Of a DNA stretch of 57,935 nt, positions 34,901-43,560 are shown one piece after another. Below the pieces are notes generated by a model. That model had not been told where the DNA came from, made no database searches, and saw only the letters and a list, made by a program, of their open reading frames with translations. How positions within the stretch are numbered: the first letter of the stretch is position 1; each line of letters starts with the position of its first letter. Made by a program: the position numbers and the translations under genes. Source of the stretch: Bacteroides sp. 224 (GTDB lineage Bacteria > Bacteroidota > Bacteroidia > Bacteroidales > Bacteroidaceae); contig NZ_QVMK01000017.1 of the NCBI RefSeq assembly GCF_010500995.1, positions 1 to 57,935 of the forward strand, given 5' to 3'.

Positions 34901-37670
34901 TCGATTCAAATGGAATATCAAACTTCTTCATTGTATCCGACAGGCGAAGCACTTCGCTCTTAATTCTGTTTTTGCCACAGAATACATCCATAAATATGTA
35001 GGTGTCTTTCAATGAAGTCCCAAATACAAAGGAGGCCGGAGTGTTTTCATCGAACTCTGTGTTTTGTTCATACACCCAACTGCTCTTAAACACCGGCAAG
35101 CGCTTGTCGTTGGTAGAGAAAAGAACTACATTTTGCTCGTGTTCTATCAGTCTTCCCTGCGAATCATGTATCTGAGCTTTTATTTTATAAGCTCCGGAAG
35201 GAAGTGCTTTCCAAGCAACTAAATCAATCTCTTTGTTTGAGTTGAATGTTCCTTCGTAAGCAACGGTAGAAGATTCTTCTTTTTTCTCTTCCTCATAAAT
35301 GGTATATGGATACATTTTATAGGTACCCTCTACTGCTACAGGTTCGCTATTCAAGTTCTCTACTCTGAAAATAGCTTGAATGGCTTCTTCTTTATTCACC
35401 ATTTTTCCGTCTGCCAAATTCATGTTCAGGCGGAGAGAACGTTCGCCGGCATTCAGCGTGGTTTGCGAAGTTTGCGTTTCGCCGGCTTCGTTGGTTACTG
35501 TGGCTTCTATGGTGTAGACATAGCTGCTGTATCTGCTTTGGGGTCTTGGTCCTCTTCCATCCGGTTGCAAGTGAGCGGTAATCTTAAAGATACCGTTTTC
35601 ATCCAATGTACCTGTGCCCGAGGCTATCAGTTCCGGCGATGCAATGTAGAATGGCCATACATTCAATGCACGGTTCACGGTGTATTTTACTTCTACGTCT
35701 TGCAAGGGCACTCCGCTGTAGCTTTTTACTTGTCCCGATACCTGTACGGAATCTCCTAACCGGTAACTACCTTGCAGTTTATCGAACTTAACTTCAAAGG
35801 TAGGTCGCTTATATTCTTCCATATAAACGGTGGTGCTTCCATTGTCTGTTTCTATATAATATGCACCATTCAATCCGCCCGAAGGCAATACAAATTCAGT
35901 AGCAAACGAACCAAACTCGTTAGTGCGAACGGTTTGTTTACTTATCTCCCGTCTATTACTATCGCGCAGTGTTAATACACGTTCTTTATCTTTCAACACT
36001 TCGGCATCATTGAGGTATTGTTCATACAGAACCCCTTTTACATAGATGGTTTGTCCGGGGCGATATACTTTACGGTCGGTTAGTAAGCTAAGGCGCGTAT
36101 TCTTGCTTGCCGTAGAGTAATAACTGCGGTATAAATTTTGAGGGAATATAGAAGAATCGCTTCCTGCTTTAACCACATAAGCATTATAACTTGTTTGATA
36201 GGCGATGGTTGCTTTTCCGTCCAATCCGGTGATCAGTTGTTCTACTTGTTTCTTTTCTCCTCTTTCATCTTTATACAATAAGATGGTGGCTCTTGCTATG
36301 GGAAGTCCGCTTTGTGCATCTAAAGCAGCCATCTCGAGCTGCTTGTTGGGCAAAACACGCGAGAGAACTTTTAGGCGAGTAGATACAAATGGAGAAGCTT
36401 TCTGGTCTTTCTCTTTAACTCCTTCCGGTACAACTTCAATATAGTAAAGTCCCTCGGAGGGAACAGGTATTGAGAACACTGTGTCTTTATTGGTATAATC
36501 AGCCGAACGAACCAATTGAAATTCATGAGTTATCTTCTCTGATGATATATTTTTCAGTTCTTCGCCATATACCTCTTTCTTATCTGTTTTCATTCCTTCC
36601 GCAGTAGCACGATGCAGATGGATTGTGAGTTTGTCTACATTCCGATGATTTACTGAAACCTTAAAGGTAGCTCCCGGATAGCCCGATTCGTCAATAGAAG
36701 TAGACAGGCGAGGAGCTAATATTTTAGCTTTCAGTGCCTTTACCTCAGCCAGTTTCTTATAAGACGGATATTTGGCTATTGCTTCATCACATACTTTCAA
36801 AGCCTCTGCTTTGCGTTCGCTGCTTCTTAGCATATTTGCTTTCTGAAGGTAAGCTTCTGCAATAACCTCTTCTGCTTGATAGGTTTCTATCAGTTGGTCT
36901 AAGGCTTGTAGATTAGTATCTTCTTCGTTGAGTTTTTTAAGTGTCATTAAAATAACGGCGTTCCGGTTGCCTTTTTGCTTATAGGCTGTAATTGCATTCT
37001 CGTATATCTGCACTATTTGTAGAGGTGCATCATCGCTGCTCCAGTTGTTCTTCACATTTCCCAATGCTGTAACAATGTGCTCTATCAATACATGATACAT
37101 ATCATGATTAAAATAATCGCTTAACTCCCCTTGTACCACAAAAGGATCATAAGCTTTGGTAGAAGTACTCAGCAAAGGAAGCGAATCTTTCAGCGCTGCC
37201 TGCGAATGACTCCAAACTTTGTTGACCAACAGATTACCACTCCACTCGCGGATATCATCCGAAGGTTCATCCGATAAATCGGTAGCCCGTTGAAGCTGCC
37301 AACGATTAGTTTGCACATAGTTGCCATACACATTTGCAATCAGTGTATGCAGAATGGAACGATCGATGGTGTTTGTAGTTTCACTCAGCCAAGTTTCCAG
37401 TCCTTTCAAATCTACATAAAAGCTGTCGGGCGTTATCTGCTCCTGATACTGAGAGCGAACAGTATACGCTTTCAGCATTTGTGGGGAGTTCTTTTCTTTT
37501 TGAGCCTTCCGGAAAATATCTCCGGTTAGCTTAATGGCCGTTTGAGGAAGGCTTTTCTTCTCGGCTTCTTCTACTGATTGCCACAGTTTCTTGTAGCTTT
37601 GGGCGTAACTCATAGTTGCCAGATTAATTAAACTTAGCAGTAATGCGATTAATGCAATTTTACTTTTCAT
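31950..37670 (-). CDS. Alpha-2-macroglobulin family protein, paralogue A
   Basis: 1906 residues, exported (signal peptide 1-24, MSYAQ). N-terminal helical repeats (about 25-320, TPR-like), macroglobulin domains with the MG2 signature DRKVYRPGQTIYVKG (about 531-545), a variable bait-like segment (about 1050-1140, with low-complexity APMAMGMASRAADSGAS), the A2M domain start FFYPQLRTNEQGE (about 1147) and the alpha-toroid with ADGSWAWYKG (about 1465). Family members trap proteases in the periplasm. The thioester motif CxEQ is absent: the equivalent place reads LPTSDNAISWA, as in thioester-less relatives. It is probably a duplicate of the neighbouring gene; the 3' parts are nearly identical. Confidence 0.92.
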   Translation of the reverse strand: MKSKIALIALLLSLINLATMSYAQSYKKLWQSVEEAEKKSLPQTAIKLTGDIFRKAQKEKNSPQMLKAYTVRSQYQEQITPDSFYVDLKGLETWLSETTNTIDRSILHTLIANVYGNYVQTNRWQLQRATDLSDEPSDDIREWSGNLLVNKVWSHSQAALKDSLPLLSTSTKAYDPFVVQGELSDYFNHDMYHVLIEHIVTALGNVKNNWSSDDAPLQIVQIYENAITAYKQKGNRNAVILMTLKKLNEEDTNLQALDQLIETYQAEEVIAEAYLQKANMLRSSERKAEALKVCDEAIAKYPSYKKLAEVKALKAKILAPRLSTSIDESGYPGATFKVSVNHRNVDKLTIHLHRATAEGMKTDKKEVYGEELKNISSEKITHEFQLVRSADYTNKDTVFSIPVPSEGLYYIEVVPEGVKEKDQKASPFVSTRLKVLSRVLPNKQLEMAALDAQSGLPIARATILLYKDERGEKKQVEQLITGLDGKATIAYQTSYNAYVVKAGSDSSIFPQNLYRSYYSTASKNTRLSLLTDRKVYRPGQTIYVKGVLYEQYLNDAEVLKDKERVLTLRDSNRREISKQTVRTNEFGSFATEFVLPSGGLNGAYYIETDNGSTTVYMEEYKRPTFEVKFDKLQGSYRLGDSVQVSGQVKSYSGVPLQDVEVKYTVNRALNVWPFYIASPELIASGTGTLDENGIFKITAHLQPDGRGPRPQSRYSSYVYTIEATVTNEAGETQTSQTTLNAGERSLRLNMNLADGKMVNKEEAIQAIFRVENLNSEPVAVEGTYKMYPYTIYEEEKKEESSTVAYEGTFNSNKEIDLVAWKALPSGAYKIKAQIHDSQGRLIEHEQNVVLFSTNDKRLPVFKSSWVYEQNTEFDENTPASFVFGTSLKDTYIFMDVFCGKNRIKSEVLRLSDTMKKFDIPFESKEYEEGVVVVFAFVKNGQIYQECVRLSKKQPNKKLELSWETFRDKLRPGQQEEWKLRIKDTQGSAATAELLALMYDASLDKIRENKQQLSVNYTFNWINPVWNTNYIGARWQSFSNPAFEYKATDELKQMYDAFWMYSPMALRYKFASKRGIISSNVNSAFGSSYDAMEAPMAMGMASRAADSGASLKMVEEIAIVDDFEGGDNDAAPAADLRTNFAETAFFYPQLRTNEQGEIVFSFTMPESLTRWNFRGYAHTQSMFTGTIDGVVTTSKEFMVTPNLPRFVRVGDQTSIAASIANLTEKAISGTVTLTLFDPMTDKVITTQKQKFDTKAGKTTGVNFTFTATDKYDLLGCRVIAKGGNFSDGEQHVLPVLSNKEYITEAIAMPVRGKETREFSLATLFNNNSNTATDRKLTVEFSGNPAWYAVQALPALSLPTSDNAISWATTYYANSLAAYIVDSNPKIKTVFDAWKAQGGTKETFISNLEKNQDVKNILLEESPWLMEATSEAERMKRIATLFDLNNIQNNNTGSLTKLKDLQLADGSWAWYKGMQGSRYITTYVLEAFSRLAKLTGKQLKGDAFSMQQSGFDFLHKEALSEYKALTKAAKNKNEVKGISSTTLDYLYLIVISDQRVPDKNKEACDYFINKISESITTLSLTNKARAAVVLTKVGKVGAAQQFIASLKEHTVQTDEQGTYFAFNESPYSWSGLKIPAHVAVMEAMDQVANDKKMVEEMKLWLLKQKQTQQWDSPVSTVNAVYALLHRGSNLLNNQGDVRISLGGKTIETLASGKASIPGLAYTKEVITDQATLSKAKTAVVEKRDEGIAWGAVYAQYKEDISKVSKSGKELSVDKKLYVERISGTQKELVPVTADTQLNIGDKVISRLTIRLDRAMDFVQLKDQRGACFEPIGTASGYRWGAGTGYYVAIKDASTNFFFDSLNKGVYVLEYSYRVSRTGTYESGLATIQSAYAPEYASHSGSVRVLIEK

Positions 37671-37729
37671 ATATTTCTCTTTGATTGTTTACTATGGTAT
37701 AGATGCAAATTAAGTGCTTTTTCCATAAA

Positions 37730-40700
37730 CTATTTCTTAATAATTATCTTTTCCGAACTACTATGTGCTGAATACTCCGGTGCATAAGCCGATTGAATGG
37801 TGGCTAATCCGCTTTCGTACACCCCTGTACGGCTTATTCTGTAGCCATATTCCAATACATACACTCCTTTATTTAAAGAATCGAAAAAGAAATTGGTTGA
37901 AGCATCTTTTATGGCTACATAATAACCTGTTCCTGCTTCTCTACAATAACCGGAAGCAGTACCAATAGGTTCAAAACAAGCACCACGTTGGTCTTTGAGT
38001 TGAACAAAATCCATGGCTCTATCCAAGCGAATAGTGAGGCGAGCGATTACTTTATCGCCAACATTCAATTGAGTATCGGCAGTAACGGGCAGCAATTCTT
38101 TTTGGGTTCCCGAGATTCGTTCTACATAAAGCTTTTTATCTACGGATAGCTCTTTGCCTGATTTACTTACTTTGCTGATATCTTCTTTATACTGAGCATA
38201 AACAGCTCCCCAGCCTATGCCTTCATCGCGCTTTTCTACTACGGCAGTTTTAAGGTTGGATAGGGTAGCGTTATCGGTTATCACTTCTTTTATATACGAT
38301 AAACCGGGGATGGAAGTTCTTGCAGAAGAAAGTGTTTCGATTGTTTTCTTGTCTAAAGAAATGTGTGCATCTCCCTGATTACCTAATGGATTGTGCTCCT
38401 GAAAATAGAGCAATGCATACACGGCATTGACCGTAGCCACCGGAGAATCCCATTGCTGTGTCTGCTTTTGTTTGAGCAACCAAAGTTTCATTTCTTCTAC
38501 CAAATGGTATTCTTCGCCCACTTCGGCCATTGCCTCCATAACGGCTACATGGGCAGGAACTTTCAGTCCCGACCAGTTATAAGGACTTTCGTTAAAGGCA
38601 AAGTATGCACCGAACTCATCTGTTTGAACGAGATGCTCTTTCAGAGAAGCGATGAACATTTTAGCATCTTCTGCTTTCTTGGCTTTGCTGAGCACTATAG
38701 CTGCATGGGCTTTATCTATTAAGGAGAAATCGGCAATGGATTCTTTTATTTTATCTATAAAATAGTAGAATGCTTCCAGATTATCGTCGGGTACTTGCTG
38801 ACCGGAGATGGTTTGCAAATATAAATAATTCAATGTAGTAGCCGAGATGCCTTTGACCTTATTTCCGTTTTGCTCTGCTTTCTTTATATTCTTATATTCT
38901 TTCAGCGCAGCTCGATTTAAGAAGTCTAAAGCTTCTTCCAGCATCGTCAGCGCATCATCATCCAAATCTTTAGCTGTTTGTTTAGACAGACGAGCCAGCA
39001 TTTCTACCACATAAGAAGTGATGTAACGACTACCCGGCATACCTTTATACCATGCCCAAGAGCCATCTGCCAATTGCAATTCTTCCAGTTTGGTTAATGC
39101 AGTAATGTTATTGTTTTGAATGTTATTCAAATCGTATAAGGTAGCAATGCGTTTCATTTGTTCCGTTTCGGAAGTGGCTTCCAACAACCAGGGCGATTCT
39201 TCGAGCAGGATATTCTTTACATCCCGGTTCTTTTCCAGATTGCTCAGGAATGTTTCTTTTGTTCCATTCTGTGCTTTCCATGCATCAAACACTGTCTTTA
39301 TTTTAGGTTGTGCATTAAGTAGATTGGCTGCCAACGAATTAGTATAATATGCAGCAGCCCAAGAGATGGCGTTATCATTAGTAGGCATACTCATAGAAGA
39401 AAGTGCCTGCACTGCATACCAATTCGGATCACTTGTAAACTCAACTGTCAATTTACGTTCTGTAGCCGTTTCGCTTTGATTATTGAACAAGCCCTCCAAA
39501 GAGAAACTGCGCGTTTCCTTACCACGTATAGGCATAGCTACTGTTTCCGTAATGTATTCTTTATTGCTTAATACAGGAAGCACGTGTTGCTCGCCATCGC
39601 TAAAATTACCTCCTTTGGCTATGATGCGACAGCCCAGCAATTCGTACTTATCGGTAGCCGAGAACGTAAAGTTCACCCCTGTGGTTTTACCTGCTTGGGT
39701 ATTGAACTTCTGTTGTTGAGTGCTGATGACTTTATCCGTCAGCGGATCGAACAGAGTTAAAGTTACCGTTCCGGAGATGGCTTTCTCTGTTAAGTTGGCA
39801 ACGGATGCGGCAATAGACGTTTGATCTCCTACTCTCACAAAACGAGGAAGATTGGGAGTTAGCATAAAGTCTTTGCTGGTGGTTACCGTTCCGTTAATCA
39901 TGCCGGTCAGCATATCTTGCGTATGGGCATATCCGCAGAAGTTCCAGCGAGTCAGGCTTTCGGGCATGGTGAATGAGATGGCTATTTCGCCTTGTTCGTT
40001 AGTACGGAGTTGGGGATAGAAGAAGGCGGTTTCGGCGAAGTTGGTGCGGGGGTCGGGGATGTTTTCTTCTTGATGGTGATTTGCTGTATTATAATGGGCT
40101 GTTCGCATAGAAAATGGGGTTTCTTCTGTAATTATGCCAGGCTGTCTCCATCTTGCCCTAAATGTTATCTTATCAAATAAATAAACCGGAGAGTGCAACC
40201 AAAATGTGTCATATATTTGTTCTCCTTTACTTATCAATCCCATATCAATTGCAAGATTACCAAATGATTGCAAACTTAAGTCTGCCAAATTCATATTCCA
40301 TTCAGGAATAATATGATTAAAGCGATAATCGACACTCAATTCCTGATCATTCTGCTCGATTTTATCTAAGGAAGCGTCATACATCAGTGCTAACAATTCG
40401 GCAGGAACAACCAGACCTTGTGAGTCTTTAACCTTTAACTTCCATTCTTCTTTTTGTCCGGGACGAAGTTTGTCGCGGAATACCTCCCAAGACAATTCCA
40501 GTTTTTTGTTAGTTATTCGTTTGGTTAGTTCAACTGTTTCCTGATAAAACCAACCGTTTTTCACAAAAGCAAGAACCACTGTTACTCCTTGATTGTATGC
40601 CTCTGATGAGAAAGGAACTTTGAACACCCTCATCTCGTTTGATAGTTTTATCACTTCGCTATGGTATCTATGTGTTCCGCAAAATGCATCCATAAAGATA

Positions 40701-43405
40701 TGGGTATCTTGAAGTGAAGTACCAAACACAAAAACACCCGGATTCTCTTCATCGAATTCGAGATTTTGCTCGTAAAGCCAGCACTCTTTAGCAATAGGCA
40801 AACGTTGTTCGTTGGTAGAGAAAAGAATAATATCTTGTTCATGTTCTACTACTCTACCTTGTGTATCTTTTATGTGAACCTTTATTCTATAAGCTCCCGA
40901 GGGAAGGGCTTTCCATGTTGACAAATCTGTAGTTACGTTAGAAGTAAATGTGCCTTTTTGAATAACAGTAGCCGAAAGCTCTTTCTTTTCATCATTGTAA
41001 ACTGTATAAGAATACAATTTATAAGTACCCTCTACCAAAACAGGTTGATTATTCAGATTTTCTACCCAGAAAATGGTTTGAATAGGTTCCTCTTTGTTTA
41101 CTATCTCGTTTGGCTCCATACTCATATTCAACAGTAAAGAGTGTTCAGCGGCATGCAGGGAGATTTGCGAGACCTGTGTTTCACCAGCCTCGTTGGTTAC
41201 AACAGTTTCTATGGTATATCTATACTTTTTATATCTCACCAGATCTCTTCTTTCCAAGTTATTTGGTAGTAATTTAACAGGTATTTTAAAGGAACCGTTT
41301 TCGTTTGTTTTGCTTGTGCCCGATGCTATTAACTCTGAATCGAAACCATAAGAAGGCCAGATATACAAATCTCTGGTTATTATATACTTTACTTCTGCTT
41401 CCTGAACAGATACTTCACTAAAGGTCTTCACCTTGCCGGATACTTCTACGGAATCACCTAACTGGTAGCTTTCTTCGGGAGAATCGAATGTTACCTCAAA
41501 TGTTGGAAGTTTATATTCTTCCATAAAAACAACTGTTGATCCCTCTTCGGTTTCAATGTGATAGGCTCCATTCAGTCCGCCTGAGGGCAAGATAAACTCC
41601 ATAGTAAAAGAACCGAATTCATTGGTACGCACTTTCTGACTGCCTACTTCCCTCTTATAGCGATTAAAAATGGTTATATTGTATTCTTCATTCTTAACAA
41701 CTTTCACATCATCTAAATATTGTTCGTAGGCAATTCCTTTTATATATACTGTTTGTCCCGGGCGATACACTTTGCGATCGGTCAATAAAGTTATTTGTTT
41801 CATTCTCCATGGTTTCGAATAGTAGTTGTCAGACAGGCGTTTTGTATAGACAGAGGAGTCGTCGGCTTTTTTCACTATGAAACTTTCTTGTTTGTTTTTA
41901 GGTAAAGTAATTGCTCTTCCAAGAGTATCCGTAGTTAGTGTATCTGTTACAACTTTCAAACCTTGCTCCTCTTTAAAAAGCAAAACAGTTGCTCCAGGCA
42001 CTGGGTAACCGCTTTGAGCGTCTAAAACCATTATTTCGAGCTGCCTATCGGGTAATGTTCGGGAAATAGTACTTAGCCGAGTAGCTACAAGTGGAAAGAT
42101 CTTGGGGTCTTCCCATTCTTCAGGTTCTATCCCAACTGGCACTATCTCTACATAATAAAGTCCTTCGGTGGGTACAGGTACTGCTAAAACTGTGTCTTTA
42201 GATAAGTAATCGGCAGGACGATTTAAGTGGAACTCATATGTGATCTTGGTTGAGGCTACACTCTTTAGTTCCTCGGTGGTTATGTCTTTGTATCTTTCTC
42301 CAATAGCCGGGTAAGTAGCGGCATGGTAGAGACTGACCATAACCTTATCAAGATTCCGATGATTTACAAAAATGTTAAAAGTTGATCCGGGATAACCTTC
42401 CTTTCTGCCTTCGGCAACCATGTGGGGTGTCAATATATCCTCTTTGATTTTATTTAGTTCATGCAATGCTTTGGCTGTAGGGTAATTCTCGACTCCCTCA
42501 TTGCAACACTCCAATGCATCTACTTTATTATCTTGGCTTACTAAGGCATTGGCCTTGTGTATATAGGCCTTTACAATGCTTTCATAGGCTTTGTTGTTTT
42601 GTATCAATTGATCTAAAGCTTGCAAATAGGTATTCTTATCCGAAGTTCTTAAACTTTGTTCATGCAGCTTATTTAGTGTCATCAGGATAACTGCATCTTG
42701 ATTGCCTTTCTGTAGATAAGCAGCAATGGCATTTTCGTATACTCCTGCTATTTGAGAAGCAACAGAGTTTAGATTCCGGTAATATGTTACATCTTTCAGT
42801 GCTCTCACTGCGCAGTAAACAATCACATGATACATATCATGTCCATAATAAACGCTTTCTTCTCCTTGCACTACAAAAGGTTCGTACGCTTTGGTTGGAG
42901 TATTCAATAAAGGAACGGGATCTTCTAAGGCAGCACGGGCATGCTTCAAAACTTTTTGCACAAACAGATTGCCACTCCATTCACGAATATCATCCGAAGG
43001 CTCATCAGATAAATTGGTAGACTGACGAAGTTCCCAACTGTTATTCAGTGCATATTCTCCATATACATTTGCTATCAGCGTATGCAAAATAGCACAATCT
43101 ACCGGGTTGGTAGCTTCGTTTACCCATGCCTCCAATCCTTTCAAGTCTACATAAAAGCTGTCGGGGGTTATGTCTTTCCGGTATTGCGAACGAGCTGTAT
43201 AGGCTTTCAACATCTGAGGAGAATTTTTCTCTTTCTCTGCCTTTCTATAAATCTTTTCAGTGAGTTTAATTGCCGTTTTTGGGATATCTTTTTGCTCGGC
43301 TTCCTCTACCAATTTCCATAGTTTCTTATAGCTTTGTGCGTAGCTTGTCGGTGATGTACTAATTGAAAGTAACAACAATGCGATTAATACAATTTTACTT
43401 CTCAT
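37730..43405 (-). CDS. Alpha-2-macroglobulin family protein, paralogue B
   Basis: 1891 residues from the ATG at 43405 (MRSKIVLIALLLLS), which aligns with the start of paralogue A. The frame extends 12 codons further to 43441, but those are read from the inverted repeat at 43424-43542. Domain order as in A: signal peptide, helical repeats, MG2 signature DRKVYRPGQTVYIKG (about 538), bait-like segment (about 1030-1115) with a different and shorter sequence than A, FFYPQLRTNEQGE, then the alpha-toroid. It also lacks the thioester (MPTNDNAISWA). A and B are in tandem, 59 nt apart, B being upstream in transcription. Confidence 0.92.
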   Translation of the reverse strand: MRSKIVLIALLLLSISTSPTSYAQSYKKLWKLVEEAEQKDIPKTAIKLTEKIYRKAEKEKNSPQMLKAYTARSQYRKDITPDSFYVDLKGLEAWVNEATNPVDCAILHTLIANVYGEYALNNSWELRQSTNLSDEPSDDIREWSGNLFVQKVLKHARAALEDPVPLLNTPTKAYEPFVVQGEESVYYGHDMYHVIVYCAVRALKDVTYYRNLNSVASQIAGVYENAIAAYLQKGNQDAVILMTLNKLHEQSLRTSDKNTYLQALDQLIQNNKAYESIVKAYIHKANALVSQDNKVDALECCNEGVENYPTAKALHELNKIKEDILTPHMVAEGRKEGYPGSTFNIFVNHRNLDKVMVSLYHAATYPAIGERYKDITTEELKSVASTKITYEFHLNRPADYLSKDTVLAVPVPTEGLYYVEIVPVGIEPEEWEDPKIFPLVATRLSTISRTLPDRQLEIMVLDAQSGYPVPGATVLLFKEEQGLKVVTDTLTTDTLGRAITLPKNKQESFIVKKADDSSVYTKRLSDNYYSKPWRMKQITLLTDRKVYRPGQTVYIKGIAYEQYLDDVKVVKNEEYNITIFNRYKREVGSQKVRTNEFGSFTMEFILPSGGLNGAYHIETEEGSTVVFMEEYKLPTFEVTFDSPEESYQLGDSVEVSGKVKTFSEVSVQEAEVKYIITRDLYIWPSYGFDSELIASGTSKTNENGSFKIPVKLLPNNLERRDLVRYKKYRYTIETVVTNEAGETQVSQISLHAAEHSLLLNMSMEPNEIVNKEEPIQTIFWVENLNNQPVLVEGTYKLYSYTVYNDEKKELSATVIQKGTFTSNVTTDLSTWKALPSGAYRIKVHIKDTQGRVVEHEQDIILFSTNEQRLPIAKECWLYEQNLEFDEENPGVFVFGTSLQDTHIFMDAFCGTHRYHSEVIKLSNEMRVFKVPFSSEAYNQGVTVVLAFVKNGWFYQETVELTKRITNKKLELSWEVFRDKLRPGQKEEWKLKVKDSQGLVVPAELLALMYDASLDKIEQNDQELSVDYRFNHIIPEWNMNLADLSLQSFGNLAIDMGLISKGEQIYDTFWLHSPVYLFDKITFRARWRQPGIITEETPFSMRTAHYNTANHHQEENIPDPRTNFAETAFFYPQLRTNEQGEIAISFTMPESLTRWNFCGYAHTQDMLTGMINGTVTTSKDFMLTPNLPRFVRVGDQTSIAASVANLTEKAISGTVTLTLFDPLTDKVISTQQQKFNTQAGKTTGVNFTFSATDKYELLGCRIIAKGGNFSDGEQHVLPVLSNKEYITETVAMPIRGKETRSFSLEGLFNNQSETATERKLTVEFTSDPNWYAVQALSSMSMPTNDNAISWAAAYYTNSLAANLLNAQPKIKTVFDAWKAQNGTKETFLSNLEKNRDVKNILLEESPWLLEATSETEQMKRIATLYDLNNIQNNNITALTKLEELQLADGSWAWYKGMPGSRYITSYVVEMLARLSKQTAKDLDDDALTMLEEALDFLNRAALKEYKNIKKAEQNGNKVKGISATTLNYLYLQTISGQQVPDDNLEAFYYFIDKIKESIADFSLIDKAHAAIVLSKAKKAEDAKMFIASLKEHLVQTDEFGAYFAFNESPYNWSGLKVPAHVAVMEAMAEVGEEYHLVEEMKLWLLKQKQTQQWDSPVATVNAVYALLYFQEHNPLGNQGDAHISLDKKTIETLSSARTSIPGLSYIKEVITDNATLSNLKTAVVEKRDEGIGWGAVYAQYKEDISKVSKSGKELSVDKKLYVERISGTQKELLPVTADTQLNVGDKVIARLTIRLDRAMDFVQLKDQRGACFEPIGTASGYCREAGTGYYVAIKDASTNFFFDSLNKGVYVLEYGYRISRTGVYESGLATIQSAYAPEYSAHSSSEKIIIKK

Positions 43406-43423
43406 ATAGCCTGTTTTTGTTGT

Positions 43424-43542
43424 TTCACCACAGATTAACACGGATTTTCACAGATTAAATTATTTCACTATAAAACCAATACCAAATAGATATATAGAGT
43501 TTCGAGTTGCTAATCTGTGGAAATCCGTGTTAATCTGTGGTT
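43424..43542. repeat. Inverted repeat, CACAGATTAACACAG family (copy 2)
   Basis: TTCACCACAGATTAACACGG (43424) faces CCGTGTTAATCTGTGG (to 43540). Compared with copy 1 (16242-16354), an A to G change in the left arm is matched by a T to C change in the right arm, keeping the pairing. It lies between the nuclease-like gene and the macroglobulin gene and overlaps the false N-terminal extension of the latter. Confidence 0.85.
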
Positions 43543-43560
43543 TAAATATAATAAGAATGT

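Noticed and set aside
43406..43441. N-terminal extension of the second macroglobulin protein (12 residues before MRSKIV)
   Set aside because: Encoded by the inverted repeat; the paralogue starts at the equivalent of MRSKIV and the signal peptide begins there.
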